Positions 27,080 to 36,963 of a stretch of 64,000 nt of DNA are shown here, piece after piece (position 1 is the first letter of the stretch; each line of letters begins with the position of its first letter). The stretch is taken from NCBI RefSeq assembly GCF_001434975.1, contig NZ_AZEL01000044.1, forward strand, positions 59,896-123,895, read 5' to 3'. This DNA is from Lactobacillus gallinarum DSM 10532 = JCM 2011. GTDB lineage: Bacteria > Bacillota > Bacilli > Lactobacillales > Lactobacillaceae. The notes under the pieces are model-generated. The model was not told where the DNA came from. It saw only the letters and a program-made list of their open reading frames with translations, and did not search any database. Both the position numbers and the translations under genes were made by a program.

Positions 27080-27616
27080 CTACTTTTTCTTTTTGTCCTT
27101 ATCACTCTTAGGTGCTAACATCAAGAACATTGAACGGCCTTCCATCTTAGGCTTACTGATAACATTAGCAATATCTGAAGTTGCTTCAGCCATCTTTTCA
27201 AGAACTTGTTGACCTAATTCCTTGTGAGTGATGGCACGACCTCTAAAACGAATTGATACACGAACTTTAGCTCCTTCTTTAGAAACGAACTTACGAACAT
27301 GCTTCAATTTAGTTTCGAAGTCGTTGCCTTCAATAGTTGGACTCAAACGAATTTCTTTGACACTAACTGTCTTGGACTTTTTACGGGATTCTTTAAGTTT
27401 CTTCTGTTGTTCGAAACGATATTTACCGTAGTCCATGATACGTGCTACAGGTGGTTTAGCATTAGGTGAAATAAGAACTAAATCTAAGCCAGCATCACTT
27501 GCTTTATGCAAAGCTTCATTCTTAGATACAACACCAACTTGCTGACCATCTTCATCAATTAAACGAACTTCGCGTGCACGAATTCTTTCGTTTAAGATTA
27601 AACTTTTTGGTATGAT
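27080..27616 (-). CDS. infC: Translation initiation factor IF-3, non-AUG start
   Basis: The reading frame extends upstream of the first ATG through [20 protein letters not shown], the conserved IF-3 N-terminal domain, giving 178 residues. No ATG or GTG precedes it; GGAGGT ends five bases before an ATC (27616-27614), flanked by ATA codons in frame. A rare start codon is the known way IF-3 represses its own translation. The C-terminal domain ([32 protein letters not shown]) is intact. I choose ATC on spacing; the next ATA (27613) is an alternative. Confidence 0.92.
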   Translation of the reverse strand: MIPKSLILNERIRAREVRLIDEDGQQVGVVSKNEALHKASDAGLDLVLISPNAKPPVARIMDYGKYRFEQQKKLKESRKKSKTVSVKEIRLSPTIEGNDFETKLKHVRKFVSKEGAKVRVSIRFRGRAITHKELGQQVLEKMAEATSDIANVISKPKMEGRSMFLMLAPKSDKDKKKK

Positions 27617-27644
27617 TATTCACCTCCGTGTTAATTTGAGGACA

Positions 27645-27755
27645 AGAAAAAGGCGGGATAAGAATCACCCGCCTTTAATCAACAGAAATTATCGATCAGC
27701 CCAGAGGTTAACTTAACTTAGGCGAGAAGCGGGAGCTTCTTCTTGTTCTCAACTA
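27645..27755 (-). promoter_or_regulatory. L20 leader (ribosomal protein autoregulatory RNA) of infC-rpmI-rplT
   Basis: The minus-strand leader starts with GAGAACAAGAAGAAGCTCCC and CGCTTCTC forming a first stem, contains AGTTAACCTCTGGGC, and ends in a terminator hairpin AAAGGCGGG/CCCGCCTTT with a T-run (27647-27676). L20 binding to such leaders is known to favour termination. Confidence 0.85.
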
Positions 27756-27760
27756 GGTGT

Positions 27761-27789
27761 ATTATACGCGTTTAAACCAGCTGCGTCAA
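27761..27789 (-). promoter_or_regulatory. Consensus sigma-A promoter of the infC operon
   Basis: TTGACG (27789-27784), a 17-base spacer, then a perfect TATAAT (27766-27761) on the minus strand, just upstream of the L20 leader. Confidence 0.9.
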
Positions 27790-27803
27790 TACATGATGTG
27801 CAA

Positions 27804-29504
27804 TTATTTAGTTGCATCAAAAACATAATTATCAGGATAAAATTGCATCCGATATGCACGATATACATATGTCATATCTTTAGCACTATTAGTAATAGTC
27901 AAATTAAAGACTTGATTTCCATAGGCATCAACTTCAATTATATTGCTTTCTTTACCCTTATTTTTTAAACCAAAATTAATCAGAGTATTACCATTATTCA
28001 AGCGTTGTGCATAACCAATAACTTCGGTAAAGTTTTGTTTACCTAAATTCTTGCCATAACTCCAAACTTGTTTAATGGTCTTTTTCTTAGTATCAATTTG
28101 ATATTCAGTAGCAGCAGAAAACTTGCCACTTTGCTTCTTATCACCGTTAGTAACAGCAATATTATTATCATAAAGCAAAATATCTAATTTATTTCCTGTT
28201 TCTTTTAACAAGTAAATTCCGTGTTGACCACCTGGATATTTTGTCCCCTTGCTTGGCTTCAACAGATATTTATGGAATGAACTAGGCCACTCCTTAGCCG
28301 GCTTACTAGTAAAAATCCAGTTAATCTTTTTAGTTTGATAATTCATTGACCAAATAATATCTTGGTTACGCGCAGACAATAAAATATTGCCAGTTTTGGC
28401 ATCATAATCAATGGTGTTAATATGCAGCCAATCCATTAGTCCTAATCCGCTACTAGTATTGTCATTGGCTTTGATTTTGCTCTTTTTGTACATTGATTCT
28501 GGAAAAATCTTCTTAAAATCAATTACTTTAACAATTTTACCAGTATTAGGATTAAGTTCAGCAATCGTATCTTCTACATACTTGCTGCCATCATCAACAG
28601 TTAAGAGCCAATTGCCGTTGGGCATTTCTGCCACATCATGGTGAACCAATGATAAGCCAGCGGTTCCAGCATAACTGCCACCCAAGGTTTTATCAAAACT
28701 GAATTGACGATATACACGACCTAAATAGTCAGTTTCAACCAACATATTATACTTTTCATCACCGGATTTAATCTTATTGAACAAGAGAATATGACCATTA
28801 TTCAATTGTTCAAAAATATGCTCATTCCAGCGTAAATAGTACCAGCGTACTTCTCCATCACCGTCTACAGCAAAGGTTTGCTTAGTGGTCCTGTTTAAAA
28901 CAGTCAATTCATTTGAGCCTAAGCTCATCTTAGCCTTGTCTTTAACAGTGACATTAATTGGAAAACTTTTAATCCATTTAGGTAAATTAGCTGTTTTAAT
29001 CTTAACTGTCTTGGTCTGTTTATTGCCAAATTGATCAGTCATTGTTACTTCAACAGAATTATCATACCCAGCATATAGACCTACGATAGGTACTTGATGA
29101 TTCGTTTGATAACCTTTAACTTCATTTTTAATAGTAGTATTGGCTGTTTTTCCAATTACTCTATAACTAATTTTGGTAGGTTGATCAGTATGAAAAGTCA
29201 TTAACGCTGTCAGCGGCGAATTTTCATAAGGATTGACCTTAATATAAGGACTTTCCCAAGTATATTGTTGGCCTTTTACAATATTTGCATATTTGGTAGT
29301 CAGAGCATCATTACTTGGATTTGCTACTTTTTTGACACCTAAATTTTTAATGATTTGACTGTCACTTAACTTAGTTTTCTTAGCATTTCCATTTTTCTTT
29401 TGTGCTAAAACTGTTTTCGATTGTTCATGCAGCATCACAACAGGTGTCGTCAGCATGAACGAACTCATTGCCAGTGCGAGTAAAATTCTATTACTTTTCA
29501 CCAA
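27804..29504 (-). CDS. Secreted aryl-sulfate sulfotransferase-like protein
   Basis: About 566 residues. A signal peptide is clear (NRILLALAMSSFMLTTPVVM, cleaved near VLAQ). After a lysine-rich linker and an N-terminal beta domain (about 60-185) comes a bladed propeller with histidine-bearing repeats: LVHHDVAEMPNGNWLLTVDD, MDWLHINTIDYD, ARNQDIIWSMN and GGQHGIYLL. These match the arylsulfotransferase (ASST) family, which moves sulfate between phenols without PAPS through a histidine intermediate. The start may be TTG (29504) or the adjacent GTG, both after GGAG. Activity in lactobacilli is not established; an unrelated extracellular propeller role is possible. Confidence 0.8.
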   Translation of the reverse strand: MVKSNRILLALAMSSFMLTTPVVMLHEQSKTVLAQKKNGNAKKTKLSDSQIIKNLGVKKVANPSNDALTTKYANIVKGQQYTWESPYIKVNPYENSPLTALMTFHTDQPTKISYRVIGKTANTTIKNEVKGYQTNHQVPIVGLYAGYDNSVEVTMTDQFGNKQTKTVKIKTANLPKWIKSFPINVTVKDKAKMSLGSNELTVLNRTTKQTFAVDGDGEVRWYYLRWNEHIFEQLNNGHILLFNKIKSGDEKYNMLVETDYLGRVYRQFSFDKTLGGSYAGTAGLSLVHHDVAEMPNGNWLLTVDDGSKYVEDTIAELNPNTGKIVKVIDFKKIFPESMYKKSKIKANDNTSSGLGLMDWLHINTIDYDAKTGNILLSARNQDIIWSMNYQTKKINWIFTSKPAKEWPSSFHKYLLKPSKGTKYPGGQHGIYLLKETGNKLDILLYDNNIAVTNGDKKQSGKFSAATEYQIDTKKKTIKQVWSYGKNLGKQNFTEVIGYAQRLNNGNTLINFGLKNKGKESNIIEVDAYGNQVFNLTITNSAKDMTYVYRAYRMQFYPDNYVFDATK

Positions 29505-29598
29505 AATTTCTCCTTTAAAATAAACCCATCAAGTTCATTCTAATATTCGTATATTACAAAATATTAACAGAGAAACGACTTAAGAAATAATTTAACGC

Positions 29599-30849
29599 TT
29601 ATTCTTTCTCGCTTTCTTGCACAAACTCTACTAAGTTAATATTTGGATATTTTTTCTTGATTTGTTTTACTAAGGCCTTCTTCTTTTTGGCAGAAATATC
29701 TTTCTTTAACTCCACCAAAGTAATTTGCTTATTTTTATTATCACTTACCGCAGTAACAGAAGAAATTGTAGGAGACAATTTTTGAATTTCTTGATTATGC
29801 TTTTCCTGTTCTTGCTGTCTCTTCTCATTTGCTTGTTCTTGTTCGCGTTGACGTTGATTGATAATATTATTTACTTGTCTATCTAATTGATTCTCCGCGT
29901 TAGGATTTACTTGTGCCACTTGCACAATATTCAAGGAATAACCTTTTAAGTTATATTCGTCCAAGTTAGCTTTGGCCGCTTTAATTTTCTTAGCACTAAT
30001 CTTATTACCCGACACAGTAAGATTAATAGTCTTTTCTTGCGAATCAACATTTTCTTTGATTAAATCAACATCGCCCAATTCATTGGCAACCAAATTTTGC
30101 ACATTTTGATCAACCAAAGTCTTATTTACCATATGACCGGCTGAAAGGATACTTGGAATAATCAAAATAATTACTACCATGACTATTCCTACTTCTTTTA
30201 AAGTTGGCTTGCGAAAGAAACTAAGTCCAGGTTGACCTGCTGAATGACTTAGCCACTTCATGATTTTTACACCTAAAAATGCTGTAAGGGTAATGAAAAC
30301 GCAGTTAATCAAAAATAGATAACTTGAACCTAAGAAATACTTAAGATTTCCGGCTGCAATTGAATAACCAACGGTACAAAGCGGTGGCATCAATGCCGTT
30401 GCTATTGCTACACCAGGAACAATATTATTTGCACCTTTTTTCCGTGCTCCAATAATACCTGCACTACCACCAAAAAAGGCAATCATTACATCCCAAATAG
30501 TAGGTGATGTTCGAGCAATAATTTCCTGACTAGCATAAGTCAACGGAGAAAAATGAAAATAAATGGTTGAAGCAATTAAGCTAATAATAATTTCGGCTAA
30601 TAAAGAAATGGCACCTTTTCGTAAAATATTGGTGTTATACAGCGCCAATCCTGTACCGATGGCTAAAAGGGAACCCATTAAAGGTGAAATAAGCATCGCA
30701 CCAATAATTATAGCTGTTGAATTCACATTTAACCCGATACTTGCAATAAAGATCGCACAAGTTAAAATAATTAAGCTTTCTATATTTAAGGTGCCATCAT
30801 CACTTATTTTGGTAAGAAATTGTGGGCTTAAATAGTTTCTTCTACTCAT
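29599..30849 (-). CDS. DUF389 family membrane protein
   Basis: 416 residues. About six membrane helices in the first 240 residues carry the DUF389 block TAIIIGAMLISPLMGSLLAIG and GARKKGANNIVPGVAIATAL. A long soluble tail follows with two repeats of a beta-alpha unit and a glutamine/glutamate-rich coiled coil (about 330-355). The transported substrate or role is unknown. It starts 6 bases after the ACT-domain gene stop, so the two are co-transcribed and may work together. Confidence 0.88.
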   Translation of the reverse strand: MSRRNYLSPQFLTKISDDGTLNIESLIILTCAIFIASIGLNVNSTAIIIGAMLISPLMGSLLAIGTGLALYNTNILRKGAISLLAEIIISLIASTIYFHFSPLTYASQEIIARTSPTIWDVMIAFFGGSAGIIGARKKGANNIVPGVAIATALMPPLCTVGYSIAAGNLKYFLGSSYLFLINCVFITLTAFLGVKIMKWLSHSAGQPGLSFFRKPTLKEVGIVMVVIILIIPSILSAGHMVNKTLVDQNVQNLVANELGDVDLIKENVDSQEKTINLTVSGNKISAKKIKAAKANLDEYNLKGYSLNIVQVAQVNPNAENQLDRQVNNIINQRQREQEQANEKRQQEQEKHNQEIQKLSPTISSVTAVSDNKNKQITLVELKKDISAKKKKALVKQIKKKYPNINLVEFVQESEKE

Positions 30850-30855
30850 TTTTTC

Positions 30856-31227
30856 TTATTTAATCTCATAATTATTTTTTGACAAAATTTTTATAGCTGG
30901 ATCAAAATTATTATCTTTAACTAAAACATAATCAGTATTAAAAGTTGACACAGCAAAAATAGAAATACCATTATTTGCTAATAATTGCGCAATTTTAGCT
31001 AAAATTCCAATTAATGAAAAATCTAATTGTCCTTCTATTTTGAATGCACGCCAACCATCTTCCCGATTAATCGTTTTGCTTGGAGCATTTTTAGTTTCGC
31101 AGACTAAAGATAATTCTTCATCAGTCTTGGCAAAAAAATAAAAATCATTTTTAAAATTTAAATCTTTAATATCACTCAATTGACAAACTGTTAATTGATA
31201 TGGCAACTTCTTAATAGTTAATTTCAT
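30856..31227 (-). CDS. ACT domain-containing protein
   Basis: 123 residues. Two ACT-like halves are visible; the second has WRAFKIEGQLDFSLIGILAK and LANNGISIFAVSTFNTDYVL, the ACT_7 type seen in amino-acid-sensing CASTOR-like and lactobacillar proteins. It may sense an amino acid, but the ligand is unknown. It lies directly ahead of the DUF389 membrane protein gene in the same transcript. Confidence 0.85.
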   Translation of the reverse strand: MKLTIKKLPYQLTVCQLSDIKDLNFKNDFYFFAKTDEELSLVCETKNAPSKTINREDGWRAFKIEGQLDFSLIGILAKIAQLLANNGISIFAVSTFNTDYVLVKDNNFDPAIKILSKNNYEIK

Positions 31228-31262
31228 ATATACTCTCCTTTATCATTTTTTCCTATTAAAAC

Positions 31263-31301
31263 ACAAAAAGGAACGAAATGGATACACTTCGTTCCTTTTC
31301 A
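31263..31301 (-). terminator. Terminator after the small secreted protein gene
   Basis: Minus-strand stem AAAAGGAACGAA/TTCGTTCCTTTT with a T-run. Confidence 0.85.
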
Positions 31302-31308
31302 TTAAACT

Positions 31309-31836
31309 TTATTTAACTAATTTTCTACTCTTGTAAGCATAGTATGAAAGATAATTTCCAGCACCTTCACCTACACGCAAAGCATTGACTTTCTTTCCTT
31401 TAACATTCTTTTTAACGGGAACATAGTAAAACCCATCTCCGCTACCTGCAAGCCAGCCGTCAGCATTAAATCCAGTAATCTTATGGTACTTAATTGTATG
31501 GCAAGCCCACGCTGATTCACCAACTTTATCAGCTAATTTATAATTTGCTTTTTTATCAGCCTTAATCAGCTTATTGACCCATTTATCTGAAGTCTTTCCG
31601 CTTAAGTCCTTGTATAATTTAACTCCATCAATAGTGTGCGCTGTAATCTTGAATTTCTTTACCTTTTTGTCTTCCCTGTAGTACCAAGTACTACGAGTTT
31701 TCTTAGGTGTAGTAAATACTTTCTTTGCACCCCAATCGGTTGCTTTAATTGTTGCAGCATCAGTCTTTGATGATACACTTGCCAAACCAAGAACTAATAA
31801 AAATGCACTAAGTAATAATAAAAATTTCTTTTTCAT
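31309..31836 (-). CDS. Small secreted protein of unknown function
   Basis: 175 residues from the ATG at 31836 (GGAGG upstream). A signal peptide MKKKFLLLLSAFLLVLGLAS ends near KTDAA. The mature part is rich in Lys, Tyr and Trp, with short repeats of the K-W/F-Y type (TRSTWYYREDKKVKKFKITA, DGFYYVPVKKNVKGKKVN). No anchor or domain was recognised. Similar basic, aromatic secreted proteins occur elsewhere in this window (41442 and 58551), suggesting a lactobacillar surface-associated group, possibly wall-polymer binding; this is inferred only. Confidence 0.8.
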   Translation of the reverse strand: MKKKFLLLLSAFLLVLGLASVSSKTDAATIKATDWGAKKVFTTPKKTRSTWYYREDKKVKKFKITAHTIDGVKLYKDLSGKTSDKWVNKLIKADKKANYKLADKVGESAWACHTIKYHKITGFNADGWLAGSGDGFYYVPVKKNVKGKKVNALRVGEGAGNYLSYYAYKSRKLVK

Positions 31837-31941
31837 CTTAAATCCTCCACAGAAATCTTTACAGATATTATGCAACAAAAAATGCTTGATGAAGCAATAA
31901 ATTTTACATTTATTTTACAAATGTTACAAAATTATGACGTC

Positions 31942-31978
31942 AAAAAGGCACTCCATGAATATTCATGAAGTGCCTTAA
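31942..31978 (-). terminator. Terminator after thrS
   Basis: Minus-strand imperfect stem AAGGCACTTCATGA/TCATGGAGTGCCTT followed by TTTTTGA. Confidence 0.9.
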
Positions 31979-31994
31979 TTAACTATTTATTTAA

Positions 31995-33929
31995 TTAGTT
32001 TTCACGTGAGTATGACTTAACATCAGCATCAATTTCGTTAATGAAGTCGTCAAGACTCTTAGAAACTTCTTCGTCAGTACCGTAACGACGTACGTTAACC
32101 TTACCTGACTTCATTTCTTCATCACCTAATACCAAAGTGTAAGGTACCTTTTGGGTTTGTGATTCACGAATCTTGTAACCCATCTTTTCGTTTCTGTCAT
32201 CAACTTCTACTCTGAAGCCGCGCTTAGCAAGTTCTGCACGAACCTTTTCAGCGTATTCGCCGTGAGCTTCGTTGTTAACTGGAATAATTTCAGCTTGAAC
32301 TGGTGCAAGCCAAGTTGGGAAGGCACCCTTGTAAATTTCAGTAAGGTAAGCAATGAATCTTTCCATAGTACCAACAATACCACGGTGAATCATAACTGGA
32401 CGGTGTTCTTCCCCATCTTGACCAACGTAAGTTAAACCAAATCTTTCTGGAAGCATGAAGTCAAGTTGGATAGTTGACATAGTTTCATCATTACCCAAAG
32501 CAGTCTTAGTTTGAATATCAAGCTTAGGACCGTAAAAGGCTGCTTCACCTTCAGCTTCAACATAGTCAAGGCCAAGGTCATCCATCGCACCTTTAAGCAT
32601 CTTTTGACTTCTTTCCCACATTTCGTCGTTTGCAAAGTACTTGTCAGTGTTCTTTGGATCACGGTATGAAAGTCTGAAGTAGTAATCAGTAATATCGAAG
32701 TCCTTGTATACGTCCATGATCAACTTCAAGATCTTAGCAAATTCAGTTTGAACTTGATCAAGTGCTACGAATGTGTGACCATCGTTCAAAGTCATTTCAC
32801 GTACACGTTGAAGGCCTGACAAAGCACCTGACTTTTCATATCTGTGCATCATACCAAGTTCAGCAACACGAAGTGGAAGATCACGGTATGAACGAATGTG
32901 GTGCTTAAAGATTTGAATATGTGAAGGACAGTTCATTGGACGAAGTTCAAGCATTTCGCCATCACCCATGTCCATTGGTGGGAACATGTCATCACGGTAG
33001 TGTGCCCAGTGACCTGAAGTCTTGTAAGCATCAAGGTTCATAAGTACTGGAGTGTAAACGTGTTGGTAACCGTCAGCTACTTCACGGTCAATGATGTAGC
33101 GTTCAACAACACGACGAATAGTAGCACCCTTTGGCATCCAGTAAGGAAGACCTGCACCAACCTTAGGGTCAACGAAGAAGAGGTCAAGGTCACGACCGAT
33201 AGTTCTGTGGTCACGTTCCTTAATTTCTTGACGGCGCTTAAGATCAGCCTTTAAATCAGCTTCCTTAAAGAATGCAGTACCAAAGATTCTTTGAAGCATT
33301 GGGTTTGATGACTTACCTAACCAGTAAGCACCAGCTACTGACAATAACTTAAATTGCTTAATCTTGCCAGTGTTTGGAAGTAAAGCATCAAAACCAAAGT
33401 CAACAAAATCGCCAAGCTTGTAAGCATCAACAGTATCGCCTTCAACCTTAGCAAGAAGTTCGCTCTTGAACTTATCATTCTTGTAAAGGTCTTCAAGTTC
33501 TGATTTAGCAATTTGAACGTGTTCAATCTTTTCACCGTTCTTAATTACCTTTTGCATAGCTTTTTCAAGCTTTGGTAATTCACCAACTTTAATTTGGTCA
33601 TCTTTATCGGTGTCAACGTAGAAACCACCTTCATCGGCAACATGTTCACCTAAACGAAGTTCAGGATATTCACGCTTAGCTACAGCTTCAAATACAAAAG
33701 CAGCAGTAGCACGTAAAACGTCTAAGCCCTCTTCATCTTTATCAGTAATAATAGCAACTTCGCTATCACTATCAAGCTTGAAGTCAAGTGGCTTAATTTC
33801 ACCATTAACCTTACCAGCAACAGCAGCTTTACCAAGTGAAGTTGCAATGTTGTGAGCTAAGTCAGCAATAGTTAAACTTTCTTCAAAATCTTTCTTTGAG
33901 CCATCAGGCAAAGTGATTGAAAAACTCAT
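31995..33929 (-). CDS. thrS: Threonyl-tRNA synthetase
   Basis: 644 residues from [20 protein letters not shown]; the ATG at 33929 follows GGAGGAAAAT. Domains: TGS (1-60), N2 editing (about 60-235, with [11 protein letters not shown]), class II core with the zinc ligands (Cys in [12 protein letters not shown] and two His) and [12 protein letters not shown], and the anticodon-binding domain (about 540-640). It charges tRNA-Thr and hydrolyses Ser-tRNA-Thr. The reading frame stays open into the leader, but the T-box and ribosome site settle the start. Confidence 0.97.
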   Translation of the reverse strand: MSFSITLPDGSKKDFEESLTIADLAHNIATSLGKAAVAGKVNGEIKPLDFKLDSDSEVAIITDKDEEGLDVLRATAAFVFEAVAKREYPELRLGEHVADEGGFYVDTDKDDQIKVGELPKLEKAMQKVIKNGEKIEHVQIAKSELEDLYKNDKFKSELLAKVEGDTVDAYKLGDFVDFGFDALLPNTGKIKQFKLLSVAGAYWLGKSSNPMLQRIFGTAFFKEADLKADLKRRQEIKERDHRTIGRDLDLFFVDPKVGAGLPYWMPKGATIRRVVERYIIDREVADGYQHVYTPVLMNLDAYKTSGHWAHYRDDMFPPMDMGDGEMLELRPMNCPSHIQIFKHHIRSYRDLPLRVAELGMMHRYEKSGALSGLQRVREMTLNDGHTFVALDQVQTEFAKILKLIMDVYKDFDITDYYFRLSYRDPKNTDKYFANDEMWERSQKMLKGAMDDLGLDYVEAEGEAAFYGPKLDIQTKTALGNDETMSTIQLDFMLPERFGLTYVGQDGEEHRPVMIHRGIVGTMERFIAYLTEIYKGAFPTWLAPVQAEIIPVNNEAHGEYAEKVRAELAKRGFRVEVDDRNEKMGYKIRESQTQKVPYTLVLGDEEMKSGKVNVRRYGTDEEVSKSLDDFINEIDADVKSYSREN

Positions 33930-33949
33930 ATTTTCCTCCAGAAAAAATA

Positions 33950-34185
33950 TAATAAAAAAAGTCCCAGTGCGAGAATGCACTGGGACGTTAATTAGCGTGG
34001 TTCCACCCAAAATTCAGGTTAGCGTAATCTAACCTCTTTACAGATTGATAAAGGCATCCAACCTAATATTAATAACTTTGAGAATAAGCGATTGGGGTAA
34101 CTTTCTAATGAAGAACTTCCAGAACAAGGTTCTTCTCTCTGAATCGAAAGCTATCATGTCTCGCTTAATTAACTCTCATTATACG
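33950..34185 (-). promoter_or_regulatory. T-box leader controlling thrS
   Basis: The minus strand holds the T-box core GGGTGGAACCACG (34008-33996) and a perfect 10-bp terminator stem GTCCCAGTGC/GCACTGGGAC (33961-33986) followed by seven T. Upstream tracts (34080-34185) can form stem I. An ACC triplet in that part would suit a threonine specifier, but the loop was not resolved with certainty. Confidence 0.9.
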
Positions 34186-34219
34186 CACGAAACTTTTAGA
34201 TGCAAGACCTTTTTTTAAA

Positions 34220-35128
34220 TTAATGCAAAGAATTTCTTCGATCGGGTCCAGAAACCACAACTTCTTTAGCTAAAAAACGTACTCGCTGCATAAGTCTCCT
34301 AGCCTTTACTGGATCAGTCGCATTACGTGTTTCTTCAAAATGAGATTCTAATGCTTCCATGTCAAGATTAGATGAGAAAAATGTTGGTAAAACATTATCC
34401 ATCCGAGCTTGTAAAATTACACCCAATACGTCATCTCGTGACCATTGACTGAGACTCTCAGCACCAATATCATCTAAAATCAATAAATCACATTCAGACA
34501 AACGGCGAATTTCACTTTGCAAACTATTGTCGTCAAAATGACTTGCTAATCCGGCTATAAAAGTTGGCACATGCAAGAACACAACATTTTTATTCATGTT
34601 CGTGACCACATAATTAGCTAATCCCGCTAAAATATATGTCTTACCAACACCAAAATCACCTGACAAATATAGTCCCTGAATATGCGGATTTTGCTTATAT
34701 TTTCTTAAAAAGTCGTAGATCAAAGTTAAAACTTGTTTACGATCATCATTTACATCAATTTCACTCAAACTCACATCATGAAGACGAGTCGGAACATCGA
34801 TTAGTTGTAATCTTCGCTCGGCAGCTTGCTTGCGATCTTGAGCTAATTTTGCCTTAGTTGGCACATACCGAATATCAATTACTTTACCATTCAAAAATAA
34901 TTGGGGAGCATACCCTGCCATCACCCTACTTGCAGTATGCTTTTGAGAATAATACTCATACAAGTTAGATATACTATTTCGAATCATCTTTTGATCAATT
35001 TTATCTGCATTTGCATGAATAAATAACTGCACATCGGGATCACGCAAGGCTTGTTCTATCAAAGATTGTTCATCACCCAGATTACGCTCTTTTACAATCT
35101 TTTTAATTACATTGCCAATTGGCTCCAT
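34220..35128 (-). CDS. dnaI: Primosomal protein DnaI (helicase loader)
   Basis: 302 residues from MEPIGNVIKKIVKERNLG; AGGTG lies upstream of the ATG at 35128. An N-terminal helicase-binding domain (1-120) precedes an AAA+ ATPase: Walker A SGDFGVGKTY, Walker B LLILDDIGAES, sensor FFSSNLDME and Arg finger region RLMQRVRFL. It loads the DnaC-type replicative helicase. It follows dnaB directly, the standard Bacillota primosome pair. Confidence 0.95.
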   Translation of the reverse strand: MEPIGNVIKKIVKERNLGDEQSLIEQALRDPDVQLFIHANADKIDQKMIRNSISNLYEYYSQKHTASRVMAGYAPQLFLNGKVIDIRYVPTKAKLAQDRKQAAERRLQLIDVPTRLHDVSLSEIDVNDDRKQVLTLIYDFLRKYKQNPHIQGLYLSGDFGVGKTYILAGLANYVVTNMNKNVVFLHVPTFIAGLASHFDDNSLQSEIRRLSECDLLILDDIGAESLSQWSRDDVLGVILQARMDNVLPTFFSSNLDMEALESHFEETRNATDPVKARRLMQRVRFLAKEVVVSGPDRRNSLH

Positions 35129-35159
35129 TTTTTCACCTACTTCCAATTATCTTTGAATC

Positions 35160-36491
35160 CTATTTATTATTTAAATCCTTAAATAAATTCTTCAATTGCT
35201 CGGTAGAAATGCCAGCATCCCTATCAGCCTTTTTCTTACTCCAATCAGTGCCTTTTTCGACTCGCTTTTGATAAGTTCGAACAGATTTTTTCTTACCAAA
35301 GCTATTGCGCCGCTTTTTCACATATTGCAAAGCCTGTACGGCTGTAGCCACGCCATGTTGCAGCCAGTCATTGGCAATCTTATAAGCCAAATTAGAACTA
35401 ACTACTGTGTCATAAGTAAGACATGTATAGGTCAAAATGTTGATTAAGTCTTCAGGCAACCCATACTGGGTGTGCAAATTATTAATAATCTGCTTCTCAT
35501 TGGCACTAGTTATACCGCCTTTTTGCGTTTTTATTTTATACAAAAATTCAGCGGGTGAACTCTCATTAGCTGCTTTTAACAGCTTTTTATCATGGTCATC
35601 CATATCTTTAATCACAGCTAATGCCTTTTTTTGCCCTTCATTTAACTGCTTTTGTACATTTTCTCTAGTATTAGCCCTCTTATAATTTTCCGCTAAAGTA
35701 TTGCTAATGTCATGCATATTTAAGCTATATGAGCCATGAAGACATGGCAAGCTTTCATCCACAAATTCTTTTTCTGATAAGCCATACGTTTGGATTAAAC
35801 CACGAATTTGATCTTTATTAAGGTCAATTTCACTAGCTGGAATTTGATAGCGATTATACTCCTGCTTGATAAAATCCCAATCAATACTATCGTGATCATT
35901 CACCTTGGCAGTTTCAACTTCATGAATCTTATTTTCTTGTGCGGCTTGAACCACATCACTAGACGGAGTGATTGCTTCATCCCCAGGTAAACGAAAAACA
36001 TCAAAAAAGTTTGCTGACACGTCTTTAGCATTTTTAATAGGTTTTTCCCTTAATTTTGCTTCTTGAGCAAAAGCATGACTTAAATCATGAAAGGCTGATA
36101 CACCAACCTTTTCTTTTAATAAACTAGCTAAAAGTGGCGTCGCAAAAAATTTGTCTGCAGCTGGAACTTGCAGCAATTTAAAAACTAAAACATTATTGAA
36201 TACATTATCAGACAAAAATGTTTGGACTAATCCCACAGCCTCTAATTTATGCAATGAATCAAATAATTGTTTCAAACTGCAATCCAATTGCTCTTGCAAT
36301 GAATATATCCCCTTCGAGTCGGAAATTATGCCATACGGATCATAATTTTGAATCAAAGTCTGATATAGCGCTACTGCTACGGCACCTACTAACGGTTGAT
36401 ATAATTTGATTAAAACTTTTTCATCTTCGGGAAAACGCTTCACACGATTGGCTACATAATAAAGATGTTTGGGATCAGACGTCTCAAACAT
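35160..36491 (-). CDS. dnaB: Replication initiation and membrane attachment protein DnaB
   Basis: 443 residues. DDBH-type domains: an N-terminal winged region (YVANRVKRFPEDEKVLIKLY, about 10-120) and a C-terminal DnaB_2 (about 290-390, LINILTYTCLTYDTVV). The basic tail KKRRNSFGKKKS is typical. It acts with DnaD and DnaI in helicase loading at origins and restarted forks. It lies in the nrdR-dnaB-dnaI stretch of one operon. Confidence 0.93.
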   Translation of the reverse strand: MFETSDPKHLYYVANRVKRFPEDEKVLIKLYQPLVGAVAVALYQTLIQNYDPYGIISDSKGIYSLQEQLDCSLKQLFDSLHKLEAVGLVQTFLSDNVFNNVLVFKLLQVPAADKFFATPLLASLLKEKVGVSAFHDLSHAFAQEAKLREKPIKNAKDVSANFFDVFRLPGDEAITPSSDVVQAAQENKIHEVETAKVNDHDSIDWDFIKQEYNRYQIPASEIDLNKDQIRGLIQTYGLSEKEFVDESLPCLHGSYSLNMHDISNTLAENYKRANTRENVQKQLNEGQKKALAVIKDMDDHDKKLLKAANESSPAEFLYKIKTQKGGITSANEKQIINNLHTQYGLPEDLINILTYTCLTYDTVVSSNLAYKIANDWLQHGVATAVQALQYVKKRRNSFGKKKSVRTYQKRVEKGTDWSKKKADRDAGISTEQLKNLFKDLNNK

Positions 36492-36493
36492 GA

Positions 36494-36961
36494 CTAATTG
36501 CCCTTACCTTTCTTAGCCATCATGTCTTCCATAGTCTTCATGAAGCTAGACATATCTTTAAATTCACGATAAATAGATGCAAAACGAATGTAAGCCACAT
36601 CATCAAGATCAGCCAATTCATCCATAACGTATTGACCAATCTTCTTAGATGAAATTTCACTAATGCCTTGCTTTCTTACTTTATTTTCAACATGATCAAC
36701 CAATTGCTCAAATTGCTCACTGCTAATTGGTCGTTTCTGTCCTGCAGCCATTACACCATGCAAGATTTTCTTGCGATTAAATGGTTCACGCGTACCGTCA
36801 TTTTTAATTACAAGTAACGGAGCTGTTTCGACTCTTTCAAAAGTGGTAAAACGAAAACCACAGTTTTCACATTCTCGACGTCTTCTAATTGCCCGGTTTT
36901 CATCACTAGGACGTGAATCAATAACGCGGGAGGCATTTTGATGACAATTTGGACATTCCAT
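36494..36961 (-). CDS. nrdR: Transcriptional repressor NrdR
   Basis: 155 residues. An N-terminal zinc ribbon (MECPNCHQNASRVIDSRPSD ... CENCGFRF) and an ATP-cone (about 48-138, VIKNDGTREPFNRKKILHG) are present. NrdR represses ribonucleotide reductase genes when dATP is high. It starts 2 bases after the coaE stop and 2 before dnaB, tightly packed. Confidence 0.97.
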   Translation of the reverse strand: MECPNCHQNASRVIDSRPSDENRAIRRRRECENCGFRFTTFERVETAPLLVIKNDGTREPFNRKKILHGVMAAGQKRPISSEQFEQLVDHVENKVRKQGISEISSKKIGQYVMDELADLDDVAYIRFASIYREFKDMSSFMKTMEDMMAKKGKGN

Positions 36962-36963
36962 AG

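Noticed and set aside
33930..34010. N-terminal extension of ThrRS
   Set aside because: The extra frame lies in the T-box terminator; the ATG at 33929 has the ribosome site.
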